A stretch of 64,000 nt of DNA from Devosia sp. 1566. Its GTDB lineage: Bacteria > Pseudomonadota > Alphaproteobacteria > Rhizobiales > Devosiaceae. Under the pieces are notes generated by a model. The model ran no database searches and was not told the DNA's origin. It saw only the letters and a list, made by a program, of their open reading frames with translations. The stretch is from contig NZ_CP034767.1 of NCBI RefSeq assembly GCF_004005995.1, positions 1,798,001-1,862,000 of the forward strand. The letters run 5' to 3'. Position 1 is the first letter of the stretch. Each line of letters begins with the position of its first letter. This document shows, piece after piece, positions 37,552-47,252 of the stretch. The translations under genes were made by a program, and so were the position numbers.

Positions 37552-38680
37552 CTATTTGCCTTCGGCCACGACATCGGTCGCAACGCCAACCCGCTGCGCC
37601 AAAGCCGCTTCCATGAACTCATCGAGATCGCCATCCAGCACCACGGAGGGCTGGCCGCTTTCCACGCTTGTGCGCAGATCCTTGACCATCTGGTAGGGCT
37701 GCAACACGTAGGAGCGGATCTGGTGACCCCAGCCGATCTCGGTCTTGCTCGCCGCCTGCGCGTTGGCCGCTTCCTCGCGCTTTTGCAACTCGGCTTCATA
37801 GAGACGAGCCTTGAGCATGTTCATGGCCGTCGCGCGGTTCTTGTGCTGGCTGCGCTCGGCCTGGCACGCCACGATGATGCCCGATGGCACGTGGGTGATG
37901 CGGATGGCCGAATCGGTGGTGTTGACGTGCTGCCCGCCCGCGCCTGACGCGCGATAAGTATCGATCTTGAGATCGCTTTCACGGATCTCGATGTCAATCG
38001 AGTCGTCCACCACGGGATAAACCCAGACACTGGAAAAGCTCGTATGCCGTCGAGCCGCCGAGTCGTACGGGCTGATCCGGACCAGCCGATGCACGCCGCT
38101 TTCGGTCTTGAGCCAGCCATAGGCATTATGGCCCTTGACCAGTATGGTCGCCGACTTGATGCCGGCCTCTTCACCATCATGCATTTCGATGGTTTCGACC
38201 TTCATCTTCCGCCGTTCCGCCCAGCGCGTATACATGCGCAACAGCATGTTGGCCCAATCCTGGCTCTCGGTGCCGCCGGCACCAGAGTGGATTTCCACAT
38301 AGCAGTCGTTGGCGTCGACTTCACCCGAAAGCAGAGTCTCGATCTGCCGGCGGCGCGCATTGATGCGCAGCTCGAAGATTGCTTCCTCGGCTTCCTTGAC
38401 GATCTCGGCGTCGCCTTCGGCTTCGCCCATCTCGATCAATTCGAGGTTGTCGCGGACGCCGTTTTCCAGCTCGTGCACGGCCTTGACCGCCACGTCGAGC
38501 TCATCGCGCTCACGCATGGTGACGCGAGCCTTTTCCGGATCGTTCCAGAAGTCAGGTGATTCAGTCTGCGCTGTTAGCGCGTCGAGACGAAGTTGTGCCG
38601 TATCCCAGTCAAAGATGCCTCCTCAGCAGGCCCAAAACCTGCTCGATGTCGGCGACGGCTTTTTCGATTTCCGCACGCAT
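37552..38680 (-). CDS. prfB: Peptide chain release factor 2, programmed +1 frameshift
   Basis: RF2 recognises UGA and UAA. The gene is in two frames. It starts at ATG 38680 ([13 protein letters not shown]) and after 23 codons meets UGA at 38611-38609 in the sequence cttTGAc. A +1 shift there gives [12 protein letters not shown] and continues to 37552. Total length is about 375 residues. Domain features are [12 protein letters not shown] near 155, the RF2-type SPYDS codon-recognition loop, and the peptidyl-hydrolysis GGQ in SGAGGQHVN near 265. A frame starting at 38517 alone would lose the N-terminal 50 residues. RF2 limits its own synthesis through this site. Confidence 0.96.
38608..38622 (-). 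promoter_or_regulatory. Programmed +1 frameshift site of prfB
   Basis: On the minus strand the sequence is ggaggcatctttgac: a Shine-Dalgarno-like GGAGG (38622-38618), one codon, then CTT and the in-frame TGA. This has the same spacing as the E. coli RF2 site. The SD-like element pairs with 16S rRNA and pushes the ribosome into the +1 frame when RF2 is scarce. Confidence 0.95.
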
Positions 38681-38824
38681 GTGAACTATCCTTTTGTGTG
38701 GGGCCTCATGTAGCCGTCCACCCCCGCCCAATCAACCCATTGAGCTATCAAAGCGGACTTGCCAAACTGCCTCGCCCGGCCAAGGCTGATCCAGGGGAAG
38801 TTCAACATCGCAAGGGAAACGCAC

Positions 38825-39298
38825 ATGTTACGCATGGGAGTGTTGCTGGCCGCGGTATTACTGTCGCACGCCGCTTTGGCTGCGGAAGCGGAGCCATCGG
38901 TGGAGCATGGCGAGCGGATCGCCCGCATCGGTGGGTGCCATGATTGCCATAGCCCCGGCTATGCGGAAAACGGGGGTCAACTCGATCCCGCCACCGCGCT
39001 GATCGGCAGTCCGGTTGGCTACCAAGGGCCCTGGGGCACCACCTATGCCGCCAATCTGCGGCTCACCGCTGCCGAGCATAGCGAAGATGAATGGGTGGCG
39101 TATTTGTCTGAACTCGAGACTCGGCCGCCCATGCCTTGGTTCAACCTGCGCCATTTCACCGAAACGGAAATGCGCTCCCTCTACCAGTATATCGTCGCCC
39201 TGGGTCCGGTGGGCGAACCAGCGCCTGCCTATGCCCCTCCCGGCACGCCAGCGACAACGCCCTTTATCGTCATGGCGCCACCAAGCATGCCGGAGTAG
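38825..39298 (+). CDS. Periplasmic c-type cytochrome
   Basis: A 157-residue protein with a Sec signal peptide ending near residue 21 and one haem-binding CHDCH motif at 38-42. The remainder (RLTAAEHSEDEWVAYL near 83, then MPWFNLRHFTETEMRSLYQYI) resembles the cytochrome c subunits found with periplasmic dehydrogenases. A tail rich in Pro and Ala follows. The start is ATG 38825; a second ATG three codons downstream is also possible. No dehydrogenase partner is adjacent. It is divergent from prfB. Confidence 0.85.
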   Translation: MLRMGVLLAAVLLSHAALAAEAEPSVEHGERIARIGGCHDCHSPGYAENGGQLDPATALIGSPVGYQGPWGTTYAANLRLTAAEHSEDEWVAYLSELETRPPMPWFNLRHFTETEMRSLYQYIVALGPVGEPAPAYAPPGTPATTPFIVMAPPSMPE

Positions 39299-39312
39299 TC
39301 AGCGAGGCGACT

Positions 39313-39822
39313 TCAACCGGCACGCTGTTCCTTTTTGAACCGGCGCAGCACTGTTTCGCGCTTAAGCCGCGACAGGTGGCTGAGAAAAAACACGCCCTGC
39401 ATCTGCTCGATCTCGTGCAGGCAGCAGCGGGCGACAAACCCGTCGAAGCGCTGCGTCACTCGATCCCCCGCCGCAGTGTCGTACTCAATCACGGCCCAAT
39501 TCGGCCGGCTGATCGCCACCTCGATCCCCGGCAAAGATACCGAACCCTCACTGCCGACTTCCGCCTCAGCGCTACACTCGGCAATGCGGGGATTGAACAT
39601 CACCCGATAATCGCGACCTGATGTGTCCGCCGCAATGCTCACCACGATGACGGGCTCGTTCAGCCCGATATGGGCCGCGGCCAAGCCGTAAGCCTTGGCG
39701 GCTTCTGCGGCGGCAAGCAATTGCTCCCCTGCCCGTTCCATCGCCGCGTCGAGGGGCCGCGTTGCTGCGGGCGCCGAAAGCGCCGGATGGGGAAAGCGGA
39801 CAAACGGCAAGATTCCGGTCAC
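39313..39822 (-). CDS. Degenerate peptide deformylase-like protein
   Basis: A 169-residue PDF-fold protein with all three motifs altered. The first, normally GLAAxQ, is GLAAAH (residues 46-51). The second, normally EGCLS, is EGSVS (92-96), so the metal-binding Cys is Ser94. The third, normally HExDH, is HEIEQ (136-140), so the second metal His is Gln140. It therefore lacks two of three metal ligands and should not deformylate. The gene lies 5 bp after mrcA on the same strand. It may be a retained structural homologue or a gene in decay. Confidence 0.82.
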   Translation of the reverse strand: MTGILPFVRFPHPALSAPAATRPLDAAMERAGEQLLAAAEAAKAYGLAAAHIGLNEPVIVVSIAADTSGRDYRVMFNPRIAECSAEAEVGSEGSVSLPGIEVAISRPNWAVIEYDTAAGDRVTQRFDGFVARCCLHEIEQMQGVFFLSHLSRLKRETVLRRFKKEQRAG

Positions 39823-39827
39823 CCCCG

Positions 39828-42335
39828 TTACTCCGACAGGGATTGCGGGGCCTCATACTCCTGGAAGCGGCCGCTGGGCATGGCTTGGGCGGGCGAATCC
39901 TGGAAGCCACCTGAATAAGGTTGCCGATAAGCCTCATAGCCCGGCTGCGGCTGCTGGCTTTGTGCCGTGTTGTAGCCGCCACTTTCGATGCCGATGACCG
40001 AGGTCATCAGATTGGGGCCGCTGCCAGGCTTGAAGGCCTCGAGAATAGCCGATTCACCCTGATAGGCCTCGACGCCGGAGTTCGGATTGATCCAGGCCGT
40101 GGCCATGCCGGAGGGTACGTTGAATGGCGTCGGCGGCTTGCCCCGCAGGGCGTTCTGCATGAACTCGGTGAAGATATTGACCGAGAACGTGCCGCCGGTC
40201 ACCGAAGAGCCCATGGAACGCGGCTGGTCATAGCCAACATAAACCCCGACCGCCAGTTCAGGGGTGAAGCCCACAAACCATGCGTCCTTGTAGTCATTGG
40301 TAGTGCCGGTTTTGCCAGCCACCGGACGGTTGAGCGCCTTGGCGGCCGTTCCGGTGCCGCGTTGCACGACACCCTCCATCATCGAGGTGATCTGATAGGC
40401 CGTCATCGGATCGAGCACCTGCTCACGATTATCCACAATGATCGGCTCGCCCTGCCCCTGCCAGGCCTGCGCCTTGCAGCCTTCGCATACCCGCTCGTCA
40501 TGCCGGTAAACCGTCATGCCATAACGGTCCTGGATGCGGTCGATCAGCGTCGGCACGATCTTGCGGCCGCCATTGGCGATGGTGGCGTAAGCTGCCGTCA
40601 TCCGCATATCGGTGGTTTCGCCGGCACCCAGCGCCATCGCGAGCACGGGCTGCATGGAGTCATAAACGCCGAACAGGCGCGCATATTCTGCCACCAGCGG
40701 CATGCCCAGGTCCTTGGCCAGTCGAACCGTCATCACGTTCCGGCTGCGCTCGATGCCGCGCCGCAGCGTTTGCGGGCCATAGAACTGCTGCGCATAGTTT
40801 TCCGGCCGCCAAACCGAGCCATCCGAATTGCGGATTTCTACTGGCGCGTCGAGCACCACCGATGCGGGCGTATAGCCATTATCGAGCGCCGCTGCATAAA
40901 CGATTGGCTTGAACGAGGAGCCGGGCTGGCGCAGGGCCTGGGTGGCGCGGTTGAACTCGCTTTCCGCGAACGAGAAACCGCCCACCATGGCGAGCACCCG
41001 GCCGGTGCGCGGGTCCATTGCCACCAACGCGCCCTCGATCTCGGGCAGTTGCTCGAGCGTGTAAATTCCGTCCTTGCCCGCGACCGGGGAAACATAAACC
41101 ACATCCCCAACCTTGAGGATGCTCGACAGCGGCTTGGACACCCACTTGATCTCGGGCCCGGACAGCACAGCTTCCGTCCGCTCGTCCGAAATGGCGCCGT
41201 CAACGTCATCTGCGGGTCGCAGTCCGATCCTGGCCTGGTTGCCATTCATCTCCAGCACCACGGCAAGCCGCCACTCCGGCACGTCGCGGAGCGGCTGGAT
41301 CTTGGCAACATCCAGGCCCCAGTCCTGGCCGATCTCGATGCTGGCAACCGGCTCGCGGAATCCCTTGGAATGATCAAACGCGATCAGCCCGTCCATCAGC
41401 GCCCGGCGGGCATATTCCTGCAGCTTAGGCTCAAGCGTCGTGCGCACCGACAAGCCGCCGCCATAAAGCTGGTCTTCCCCATAAAGCTTGGCCAGTTCGC
41501 GACGCACTTCCTCGGTGAAATATTCGGCCGAGTACAACTGGCTGCCCGACGCCCGTGGAATGACGTTGAGTGGCTCCGCCTTGGCGGCGGTCGCTTCTTC
41601 GGGCGTCACATAGCCGTTCTCGACCATGCGATCGATTACCCAGTTCCGGCGCTGTACGGCCGCCTCGGGTCGCCGGAATGGGTGGTAATTATTCGGGCCC
41701 TTTGGGAGGGCAGCGATATAGGCCGCTTCGCTGAGCGTGAGTTGGTAGAGTGCCTTGTCGAAATAGTTCAGCGCCGCTGCAGCCACGCCATAGGAGTTCA
41801 GCCCAAGGAAAATCTCGTTGAGATAGAGTTCGAGGATCCGATCTTTGGAGAACGTCGATTCGATGCGCACGGCCAGCAGCGCTTCCTGGATCTTGCGGTC
41901 CCAGGTCTGCTCCGAGCTCAGCAGGAAATTCTTGGCCACCTGCTGGGTAATGGTCGAGGCGCCCACCATTGGGCCACTGCCGCCATCGAGCTTTTGCAGC
42001 AGGTTGTCACGCACGGCGCGCACCACGCCATCGATGGCGATGCCGCCATGATGGTAGAAATCCTTGTCCTCGGCCGACAAGAACGCGTTCACCAGCAGCG
42101 GCGGCACGGTCTCGATCGGCTGGAACAGCCGGCGCTCGCGCGCATATTCAGCCAAGAGCGTGCCATCGGCGGCATGCACGCGCGTCGTCACGGGAGGCTG
42201 GTAGTCCTTCAGCACGGTGTAGTCGGGCAGCTGGGCCGTAACCATGGTCAGATACACTGCCGCGAGCGCCAGCACCCCCAGCACCGCGAACATTCCAAAA
42301 CTAAACAGCCAGCCAAGCAAGCGCAGCATATACAA
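39828..42335 (-). CDS. mrcA: Penicillin-binding protein 1A
   Basis: A bifunctional peptidoglycan polymerase in the inner membrane, 835 residues. After one transmembrane helix (about 5-30) comes the glycosyltransferase domain with catalytic Glu in AEDKDFYHHGG near 92 and STITQQVAKN near 130. The transpeptidase has the SxxK serine in GSSFKP near 472, SRN near 530 and KTGT near 674. The C-terminus is a Gln/Pro-rich tail. The alternative start two codons in (MLRLLG) is equally likely. It follows amiC on the same strand, giving an envelope gene pair. Confidence 0.96.
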   Translation of the reverse strand: MYMLRLLGWLFSFGMFAVLGVLALAAVYLTMVTAQLPDYTVLKDYQPPVTTRVHAADGTLLAEYARERRLFQPIETVPPLLVNAFLSAEDKDFYHHGGIAIDGVVRAVRDNLLQKLDGGSGPMVGASTITQQVAKNFLLSSEQTWDRKIQEALLAVRIESTFSKDRILELYLNEIFLGLNSYGVAAAALNYFDKALYQLTLSEAAYIAALPKGPNNYHPFRRPEAAVQRRNWVIDRMVENGYVTPEEATAAKAEPLNVIPRASGSQLYSAEYFTEEVRRELAKLYGEDQLYGGGLSVRTTLEPKLQEYARRALMDGLIAFDHSKGFREPVASIEIGQDWGLDVAKIQPLRDVPEWRLAVVLEMNGNQARIGLRPADDVDGAISDERTEAVLSGPEIKWVSKPLSSILKVGDVVYVSPVAGKDGIYTLEQLPEIEGALVAMDPRTGRVLAMVGGFSFAESEFNRATQALRQPGSSFKPIVYAAALDNGYTPASVVLDAPVEIRNSDGSVWRPENYAQQFYGPQTLRRGIERSRNVMTVRLAKDLGMPLVAEYARLFGVYDSMQPVLAMALGAGETTDMRMTAAYATIANGGRKIVPTLIDRIQDRYGMTVYRHDERVCEGCKAQAWQGQGEPIIVDNREQVLDPMTAYQITSMMEGVVQRGTGTAAKALNRPVAGKTGTTNDYKDAWFVGFTPELAVGVYVGYDQPRSMGSSVTGGTFSVNIFTEFMQNALRGKPPTPFNVPSGMATAWINPNSGVEAYQGESAILEAFKPGSGPNLMTSVIGIESGGYNTAQSQQPQPGYEAYRQPYSGGFQDSPAQAMPSGRFQEYEAPQSLSE

Positions 42336-42453
42336 AAAGTCTCCAGGGCTTGCGGCCCGATGTGTCAGGAATCATAGCAGACGTAAGCTGTGTTGGGGAT
42401 CACGACCGCGCAAACCCCGCATTGGGACGCGCAGCCGTCACCTCAAAGTCACA

Positions 42454-43704
42454 TCATTGCGGCGGCGCTATGCTGTCAAAATATGTCGAAATCCCGCGCG
42501 CCAGAGCCGTGGCGGTCCGATCCTGCCAGTCCGACTCCATCAGATTGGCGATGTCAGTGGCGTTGCTCAAAAAGCCCAGCTCGATCAGCACCGAGGGGAC
42601 ATCAGGCGCCTGCAGCACGAAAAAATCAGCCTGCCGCAGCGGAAATTTCCGCAACGCCACGCTTGGCTCGAGCTGGTGCACGATGGCCTGCCCAGCCATA
42701 TAGGACTGCACCCGCATTTCCCGGCGCATCAGGTCAACCAGGATATCCACGACCTCTGGTGCCATTTGCGGGGGCGCAAAGCCGGCGATCACATCGGTCT
42801 TGTTCTCGGTATCGGCTAGGACCTTGTCGAGCACGTCCGTGGCATTCTCGTCGCGTGTATAAACGCTGGCGCCACGGATTTCGGGCTGCTGGAAACTGTC
42901 GGCGTGAATGGAAAGAAAGAGATCTGCCTTGTTGGTCCGCGCCAGCGCGACGCGTTCTTCCAGCCGCAGGAAAGTATCGTCCTCGCGCGTCAGCGCCACG
43001 TCGAACCGGCCCGATTCCACCAGCAATTCCTGCAGCCGCAGAGCAAAAGAAAGGACGATGTCCTTTTCCTTGACCCCGTTGGGAGTTTCCGCCCCGCTAT
43101 CGATCCCACCATGGCCCGGGTCGATCACCACCAGCGGCCGCGTCACCACCGGCAGCTCAGTGCCCCCTGGAGGCGTGGACGCCGCCGGGGCCGCTTCCGT
43201 GGTGCCGGTGATGTCACGCGCCGCATTGGCCGCGAACTCTTCGGGCGTGGCGGGAATGATGTCCACCACCAGCCGAGCCGGCTGGTCCTCGAAGGCATCG
43301 AGCACATAGGCTTGCTGGACTTGGGCCGGAGCAGCCAGCGTCAGGGTGGTACGAACCCGGTCAGCTGCCGCCTGCTCCACAAGATAGCCCGACACCAGCC
43401 CTTCCCCCGCAGGCGTGCCGGATGGCTCGGCGAGCGAAAAGGTCGCCGCCCGCACATCGATCGCCAGCCGGTTAGGATCGCCCAGCGAGACCAGGGCGAA
43501 GTCGGTCCGGCCCGCGAGGTCAACCACGAGCCGCGCGCGTTCGGGCGTCGAGCTGACGCGCACCTCCATCACATTGGGTAGCGCTGCTGGTGCGGCCGGA
43601 GTTGCCGTCGCCGGCGGCTCCTGCGCCAAGCTGGCAATTGGCGCTACGCCCAACGCTCCCGAAAGAATGCAGAACAGCGCGAGCGCACGGAGGGGTTTAA
43701 ACAA
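42454..43704 (-). CDS. amiC: N-acetylmuramoyl-L-alanine amidase (AMIN + Amidase_3)
   Basis: A periplasmic amidase that splits septal peptidoglycan, 416 residues. The signal peptide ends near residue 27 (ASLAQE). An AMIN domain at about 45-145 (VRVSSTPERARLVVDLAG) targets it to septum or cell wall. The catalytic domain begins VVIDPGHGGIDSGAETPNG near 195 with zinc ligands His and Glu, continues with LFLSIHADSFQ near 278 and ends with VLIELGFLSN near 375 holding the catalytic Glu. amiC naming is by architecture. It is divergent from rne across a 611-bp gap. Confidence 0.93.
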   Translation of the reverse strand: MFKPLRALALFCILSGALGVAPIASLAQEPPATATPAAPAALPNVMEVRVSSTPERARLVVDLAGRTDFALVSLGDPNRLAIDVRAATFSLAEPSGTPAGEGLVSGYLVEQAAADRVRTTLTLAAPAQVQQAYVLDAFEDQPARLVVDIIPATPEEFAANAARDITGTTEAAPAASTPPGGTELPVVTRPLVVIDPGHGGIDSGAETPNGVKEKDIVLSFALRLQELLVESGRFDVALTREDDTFLRLEERVALARTNKADLFLSIHADSFQQPEIRGASVYTRDENATDVLDKVLADTENKTDVIAGFAPPQMAPEVVDILVDLMRREMRVQSYMAGQAIVHQLEPSVALRKFPLRQADFFVLQAPDVPSVLIELGFLSNATDIANLMESDWQDRTATALARGISTYFDSIAPPQ

Positions 43705-44315
43705 ATGCGGACAGGCCTTATCTATAATTTAGGCGCGCAGATGCCATCGCTTTGAAGCGATTCTGCGGCATTTCCTTTATGCGCTGTTTCGGCCCAATGG
43801 CCAAGAACAGCTCGTCCGAGGTGGCTGATCAGCCGCTCGGCAGTTTGGGACTTTCCTGTTGCTAATCGGACGCAACGGCCCTACACGCTATGAGGTGAAG
43901 TGCAAGCTTCCTGCATGACGGTTCCGGTGCCCTAAGGCACTGCAAACGTAAGCCGGAAGGGCTCGGGACACAGGCGCAGAATACGCCTGACACCCCGATC
44001 AGATGCGGCAAATCCAGCGCTTCTCTATGAATTTCGGTTCTGATGAACCGGACGGCTGGGACCGGCGCTCTGCCCCACTCAGTCCAAAAGGAAGAGGTCA
44101 TATGGCCCGCAGGCGAACAGAACGTGGTGTGATCGACGAAACCGGTCGCCGTTTTGCTTTGCTGCCATTTTCGGCCATGACCTGCACTGCCGGCGCCCCG
44201 ACCAGCCTGGTCCCGCGCGCCACCCCCCTTAAACCACTCGCCTCGCATTGCGCCACTCGGAGATTGCCACCTGTTGGGCAGCCTCTTGTCGGCGCGCGAG
44301 TGCGCGGAGCTCATA
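43705..44315 (+). promoter_or_regulatory. Long leader region upstream of rne
   Basis: This 611-bp gap between divergent amiC and rne carries no gene I can support. A TATAAT lies at 43723-43728 without a good -35. If it serves rne, the leader is about 580 nt. A stem (gtgcc-ctaa-ggcac, 43927-43940) and other short inverted repeats are visible. Long rne 5' leaders that are cut by RNase E for autoregulation, and give small RNAs, are known in Enterobacteria and alphaproteobacteria, so a similar role is inferred here. Confidence 0.4.
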
Positions 44316-47219
44316 ATGGCTACAAAGAGAATGCTGGTGGATGCCATCCACCCGGAAGAAACGCGGATCGTCGTCACTGCGGGTAACCGCATCGAAGAGT
44401 TCGATTTCGAATCGGCAACCCGCCGCCAGTTGCGCGGCAATATCTATCTCGCCAAGGTCACCCGCGTGGAGCCTTCGCTCCAGGCAGCCTTTGTCGAATA
44501 TGGCGGCAACCGTCACGGTTTCCTCGCCTTCAGCGAAATCCATCCCGATTACTACCAGATCCCCGTTGCCGACCGCGAAGCCCTCCTCGCCGAAGAGCAG
44601 GAGGAAGAAGTTTCCGACGAGGCGGCCGCCGATGAAGGCGCAGCCCCCGAGTCCGTCAGCGAACCCGCTGAAGAAGCGGGCGAAACATCTGAAACATCCG
44701 ACGCTGCCGAGGGCGACGACAGCCATATCGAGCAGGCGCCGGCCAATAACGAGCCGGTGGAAAGCGTCGGCGGTGCCGATGCGCTTGAGGAAGTGCCGGA
44801 GCGCCGCCGCTCATCGAGCAATAACCGCCGCCACTACAAGATCCAGGAAGTGATCAAGCGCCGCCAGGTCATGCTGGTGCAGGTGGTCAAGGAAGAGCGC
44901 GGCAACAAAGGCGCGGCTCTGACCACCTATCTGTCGCTCGCCGGCCGCTATTCCGTTTTGATGCCAAACACTGCTCGCGGTGGCGGCATCTCGCGCAAGA
45001 TCACCAATGCGGCGGATCGTAAGCGCCTCAAGGAAATCACCTCCGACCTGGAAGTGCCGCAGGGCATGGGCGTAATCCTGCGCACGGCCGGTGCTTCGCG
45101 CACCAAGGCCGAGGTCAAGCGCGACTTTGAATATCTGATGCGCCTTTGGGAATCGGTGCGCTCGCTCACCCTCAAGTCCCAGGCCCCCTGCCTCGTTTAT
45201 GAAGAAGGTTCGCTGATCAAGCGCACCATTCGCGACCTCTACAACAAGGACATCGACGAAGTGTTCGTCGCTGGCGAGGACGCCTTCATCGAAGCGCGCG
45301 ACTTCATGCGCATGATCATGCCGAGCCACGCCAAGAACGTCGTGCTCTACAAGGAAGATCAGCCGCTTTTCTCTAAATACGGCATCGAAGCGCAGCTCGA
45401 TTCCATGTTCTCTCCGACCGTGACCCTGCCGTCGGGCGGTTACCTCGTCATCAACCCGACCGAGGCGCTGGTTTCCATTGACGTCAACTCGGGACGCTCC
45501 ACCAAGGAGCACAATATCGAGGACACCGCGCTCCAGACCAATCTGGAAGCAGCCGAGGAAGTGGCCCGCCAGCTCCGCCTGCGCGATCTCGCCGGCCTCA
45601 TTGTCATCGACTTCATCGACATGATGGAGAACCGCTCCAACCGGGCTGTCGAGCGCAAGCTCAAGGACTGCCTCAAGGACGATCGCGCCCGCATCCAGGT
45701 TGGCCGCATCTCCCATTTCGGTCTCATGGAAATGAGCCGCCAGCGCATCCGCTTTGGCGTGGTGGAAAGCTCCACCCACAAATGCCCGATCTGCGACGGC
45801 ACGGGTCTGGTGCGCTCCACCGAATCCATGGCGCTGATGATCATGCGCCACATCGAAGACCATGTGATGCGCAAGCAGGGCCAGTCCATCAATGTCCGGC
45901 TGCCCATCGAGGTCGCGCTTTACATCCTCAACTTCAAGCGCGAGACCCTGACCGCGCTGGAGCAGCGCAATAACCTCTCCATCACCATCACCGCCGATGG
46001 CAAGATGACCGGCCAGCAGTTCGCCATCGAGAAGGGTGAAGCCCGCGTTTCCGCCTATGCTGAAACCCGTGCTGTCGAGCATGTGCGGGTCGATACCGCC
46101 ACGATCGACGATGCCGATGACGAGATCATCGAGGACGAGGCTGACGAGGTCGAAGACCAGCCCGTGTCGGCTGGCGAAGTTGGCGAAGGCGAGCCCTCGC
46201 GCAAGCGCCGCCGTCGCCGCCGCCGCGGTGGTGAACGTGGCGACGACAATGGTGGTCGCCCCGCTCAGACCCATTTGGCTGCGCCCATTGACGAAGCCGA
46301 GCTTGAAGACGCTTCGGCCGCAAGCAGCGAAGCCGAGGAAGCCGGGGCGGAGCCTGAGAGCGTGCGTGAAGCCGTCGGCTTTACGGCCGATGAGGGCAGC
46401 GAGGAAGAGCGCCGCAAGCGTCGCCGTCGTGGCCGCCGTGGTGGTCGCCGCAATCGGCGTGAACTGGAAGCCGAAGCCGGTGTCACGGAAGCTGTGCCAG
46501 CTGGTGAAGCCGAACTGAGCATGGAAGCGGTTGCCGAAGTCGCCGACGCCCTCCTGGCCCAGGAAGAGATCGCCACGGGCGAGCCGACCCTGACTGAAAC
46601 TCCGGTTGAAGTGCCGGTGGAGCCAACAGCGGAAGCGGCGGCAGAAATCCCTGCCGAAAAGCCCAAGCGCGGCCGTCGCAAGAAGGTCATCGAGACCGAG
46701 GAAAGCGATCCTGTGCCGGCCGAAGCCGACGCAAGCGCTGAACCTGCTGCCGTCGCGACCGAAGAAGCTGCGGCTGCGCCCGAAAAGCCCAAGCGCAAGC
46801 CTCGCGCCCGCAAGCCCAAGGCCGAAGCTGCAGCAACTGAGCCCGAAACGCTGCAAGAAGCGGCTCCCGTTGTCGCCACCGAGCCGGCTTCCGAAGCTGC
46901 AGCGGAAGCGCCATCCGTACCGGCCTCGGAAGCGCCAGGCCTTGAGCCGGTCGCCGTTGCGGAAACAGACGCACCGACCGAGGCCCCGGCCGAAGTCGAG
47001 CTTGCCGCCCCGGCGGAGCCACTGCCGGAGCCGGCCGCTGAGGCAGCGCCCGAAGCTTCGGCTTCAGCCGAGCCCGCCCGCATCCGCCGGACGCGCAAGG
47101 AACTGCCTGAGGAAGGCGTCGTAGTCTCCTCGAGCACCCCTCGTCCCGAGGGTGAGCCGGACAAACAGCCTGAAAAGAAGAAAGCCGGTTGGTGGCAGCG
47201 CCGCCTCGGCCTTGGCTAG
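44316..47219 (+). CDS. rne: Ribonuclease E
   Basis: The endonuclease core of the degradosome, 967 residues. The S1 domain at about 35-210 is interrupted by an acidic, Glu/Ala-rich insertion (about 90-165) typical of alphaproteobacterial RNase E. The DNase I-like domain has the catalytic Asp in VSIDVNSGRST near 387 and in VIDFIDMM near 431. The Zn-link CPICDG lies near 488. The rest is a long low-complexity tail with Arg-rich clusters (RKRRRRRRRG near 630) and many Ala, Glu and Pro, probably disordered and binding RNA and partners. The start at 44316 follows GGAG at a good distance. Confidence 0.96.
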   Translation: MATKRMLVDAIHPEETRIVVTAGNRIEEFDFESATRRQLRGNIYLAKVTRVEPSLQAAFVEYGGNRHGFLAFSEIHPDYYQIPVADREALLAEEQEEEVSDEAAADEGAAPESVSEPAEEAGETSETSDAAEGDDSHIEQAPANNEPVESVGGADALEEVPERRRSSSNNRRHYKIQEVIKRRQVMLVQVVKEERGNKGAALTTYLSLAGRYSVLMPNTARGGGISRKITNAADRKRLKEITSDLEVPQGMGVILRTAGASRTKAEVKRDFEYLMRLWESVRSLTLKSQAPCLVYEEGSLIKRTIRDLYNKDIDEVFVAGEDAFIEARDFMRMIMPSHAKNVVLYKEDQPLFSKYGIEAQLDSMFSPTVTLPSGGYLVINPTEALVSIDVNSGRSTKEHNIEDTALQTNLEAAEEVARQLRLRDLAGLIVIDFIDMMENRSNRAVERKLKDCLKDDRARIQVGRISHFGLMEMSRQRIRFGVVESSTHKCPICDGTGLVRSTESMALMIMRHIEDHVMRKQGQSINVRLPIEVALYILNFKRETLTALEQRNNLSITITADGKMTGQQFAIEKGEARVSAYAETRAVEHVRVDTATIDDADDEIIEDEADEVEDQPVSAGEVGEGEPSRKRRRRRRRGGERGDDNGGRPAQTHLAAPIDEAELEDASAASSEAEEAGAEPESVREAVGFTADEGSEEERRKRRRRGRRGGRRNRRELEAEAGVTEAVPAGEAELSMEAVAEVADALLAQEEIATGEPTLTETPVEVPVEPTAEAAAEIPAEKPKRGRRKKVIETEESDPVPAEADASAEPAAVATEEAAAAPEKPKRKPRARKPKAEAAATEPETLQEAAPVVATEPASEAAAEAPSVPASEAPGLEPVAVAETDAPTEAPAEVELAAPAEPLPEPAAEAAPEASASAEPARIRRTRKELPEEGVVVSSSTPRPEGEPDKQPEKKKAGWWQRRLGLG

Positions 47220-47226
47220 AAACAAC

Positions 47227-47252
47227 AAAGGCGGCCCCCGGGCCGCCTTTTT
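47227..47252 (+). terminator. Intrinsic terminator after rne (probably bidirectional)
   Basis: The stem ggcggccc / gggccgcc (47230-47247) is followed by TTTTT, and on the other strand by tttgttgttt. It lies 10 bp after the rne stop and abuts the 3' end of the convergent GNAT gene, so it can serve both. Confidence 0.9.

Noticed and set aside
39921..42377. 818-codon plus-strand frame opposite mrcA
   Set aside because: Arg/His-rich antisense shadow of mrcA with no ribosome site or recognised domain.
44811..46856. 681-codon minus-strand frame opposite rne
   Set aside because: It mirrors rne codons, has compositional bias (Phe/Gly/His-rich) and no family features.
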